Positions 5,721 through 5,748 of a DNA stretch of 5,748 bases are shown here, piece after piece. The stretch lies in assembly GCA_025458365.1 (NCBI GenBank), contig JALOSP010000104.1, forward strand, positions 1-5,748. The letters run 5' to 3'. The notes under the pieces are model-generated. The model worked only from the letters and a program-made list of their open reading frames with translations, made no database searches and was not told the DNA's origin. The position numbers were made by a program, and so were the translations under genes. This stretch comes from Hyphomonadaceae bacterium. Lineage in GTDB: Bacteria > Pseudomonadota > Alphaproteobacteria > Caulobacterales > Aquidulcibacteraceae. Each line of letters begins with the position of its first letter. The stretch's first letter is position 1.

Positions 5721-5744
5721 GGAGCGCGGCTGTCTCCAGCCGCA
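5721..5744 (+). repeat. REP element A4, downstream of the RAYT gene
   Basis: GGAG head at 5721-5724, stem GCGGCTG (5726-5732), loop TCTC (one base longer than A1/A3), stem CAGCCGC (5737-5743), closing A. It lies in the same orientation as A3. The longer loop also permits a competing hairpin, GCTGGAG (5718-5724) with CTCCAGC (5734-5740). The ten-base palindrome AGCGCGCGCT (5711-5720) abuts it and overlaps the end of the RAYT stop codon. Confidence 0.9.
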
Positions 5745-5748
5745 TTGA

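Larger units (their letters stand above)
5097..5744 (+). mobile_element. REPtron: RAYT gene between two directly repeated REPs
   Basis: REP A3, the RAYT gene and REP A4 form a 648-base unit with both REPs on the same strand as the gene. RAYT genes flanked by their own REPs are the known source units for genome-wide REP spread and are usually single-copy and vertically kept, unlike true insertion sequences. The outer limits are uncertain because the window ends 4 bases after A4. Two rows counted by hand inside the gene (5281-5400) are about 57% G+C against 70% for 1681-1740 in prfC and 4081-4140 in gshA, consistent with a different origin. Confidence 0.8.

Noticed and set aside
2493..5744. CRISPR array from several similar short repeats
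   Set aside because: The repeats are in mixed orientation, separated by whole genes, with no regular spacers and no cas genes.

Overview
The window looks like chromosomal DNA of a GC-rich alphaproteobacterium. The reasons are a DUF1491 protein (a mainly alphaproteobacterial family), a plant-type (class III) glutamate-cysteine ligase, and codon use strongly biased to G/C at third positions. A Caulobacterales/Hyphomonadaceae-like host is a guess from general impression only. No rRNA, tRNA, CRISPR array or phage genes are visible.

Layout: (1) 1-330 is the 3' part of a DUF1491 gene cut by the window edge. (2) 425-808 is a small uncharacterised protein. (3) 873-2474 is prfC, the GTPase release factor RF3. 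(4) 2475-2644, between the convergent prfC and pirin genes, holds two inverted REP repeats (a BIME-like pair). (5) 2645-3523 (minus) is a pirin-family cupin. (6) 3524-3611 holds a second, different palindromic pair of REP-like hairpins. (7) 3612-4976 (minus) is glutamate-cysteine ligase, first enzyme of glutathione synthesis, probably transcribed in the same direction into pirin. (8) 4977-5190 is a divergent intergenic region with another REP. (9) 5191-5712 is a REP-associated tyrosine transposase (RAYT), followed 8 bases later by a further REP.

The genes are mostly housekeeping: translation termination (RF3), thiol redox (GshA) and a redox-linked metal cupin (pirin). What stands out is the REP/RAYT system. 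A single-copy-type HUH/Y1 transposase gene lies between two directly repeated REPs (a 'REPtron'). Nearly identical REPs sit as an inverted pair 2.5 kb away between prfC and pirin. A second hairpin type with the same GGAG-CGCG head but a different stem sits between gshA and pirin. All five intergenic gaps were read; the two without REPs hold only modest hairpins of unknown role.
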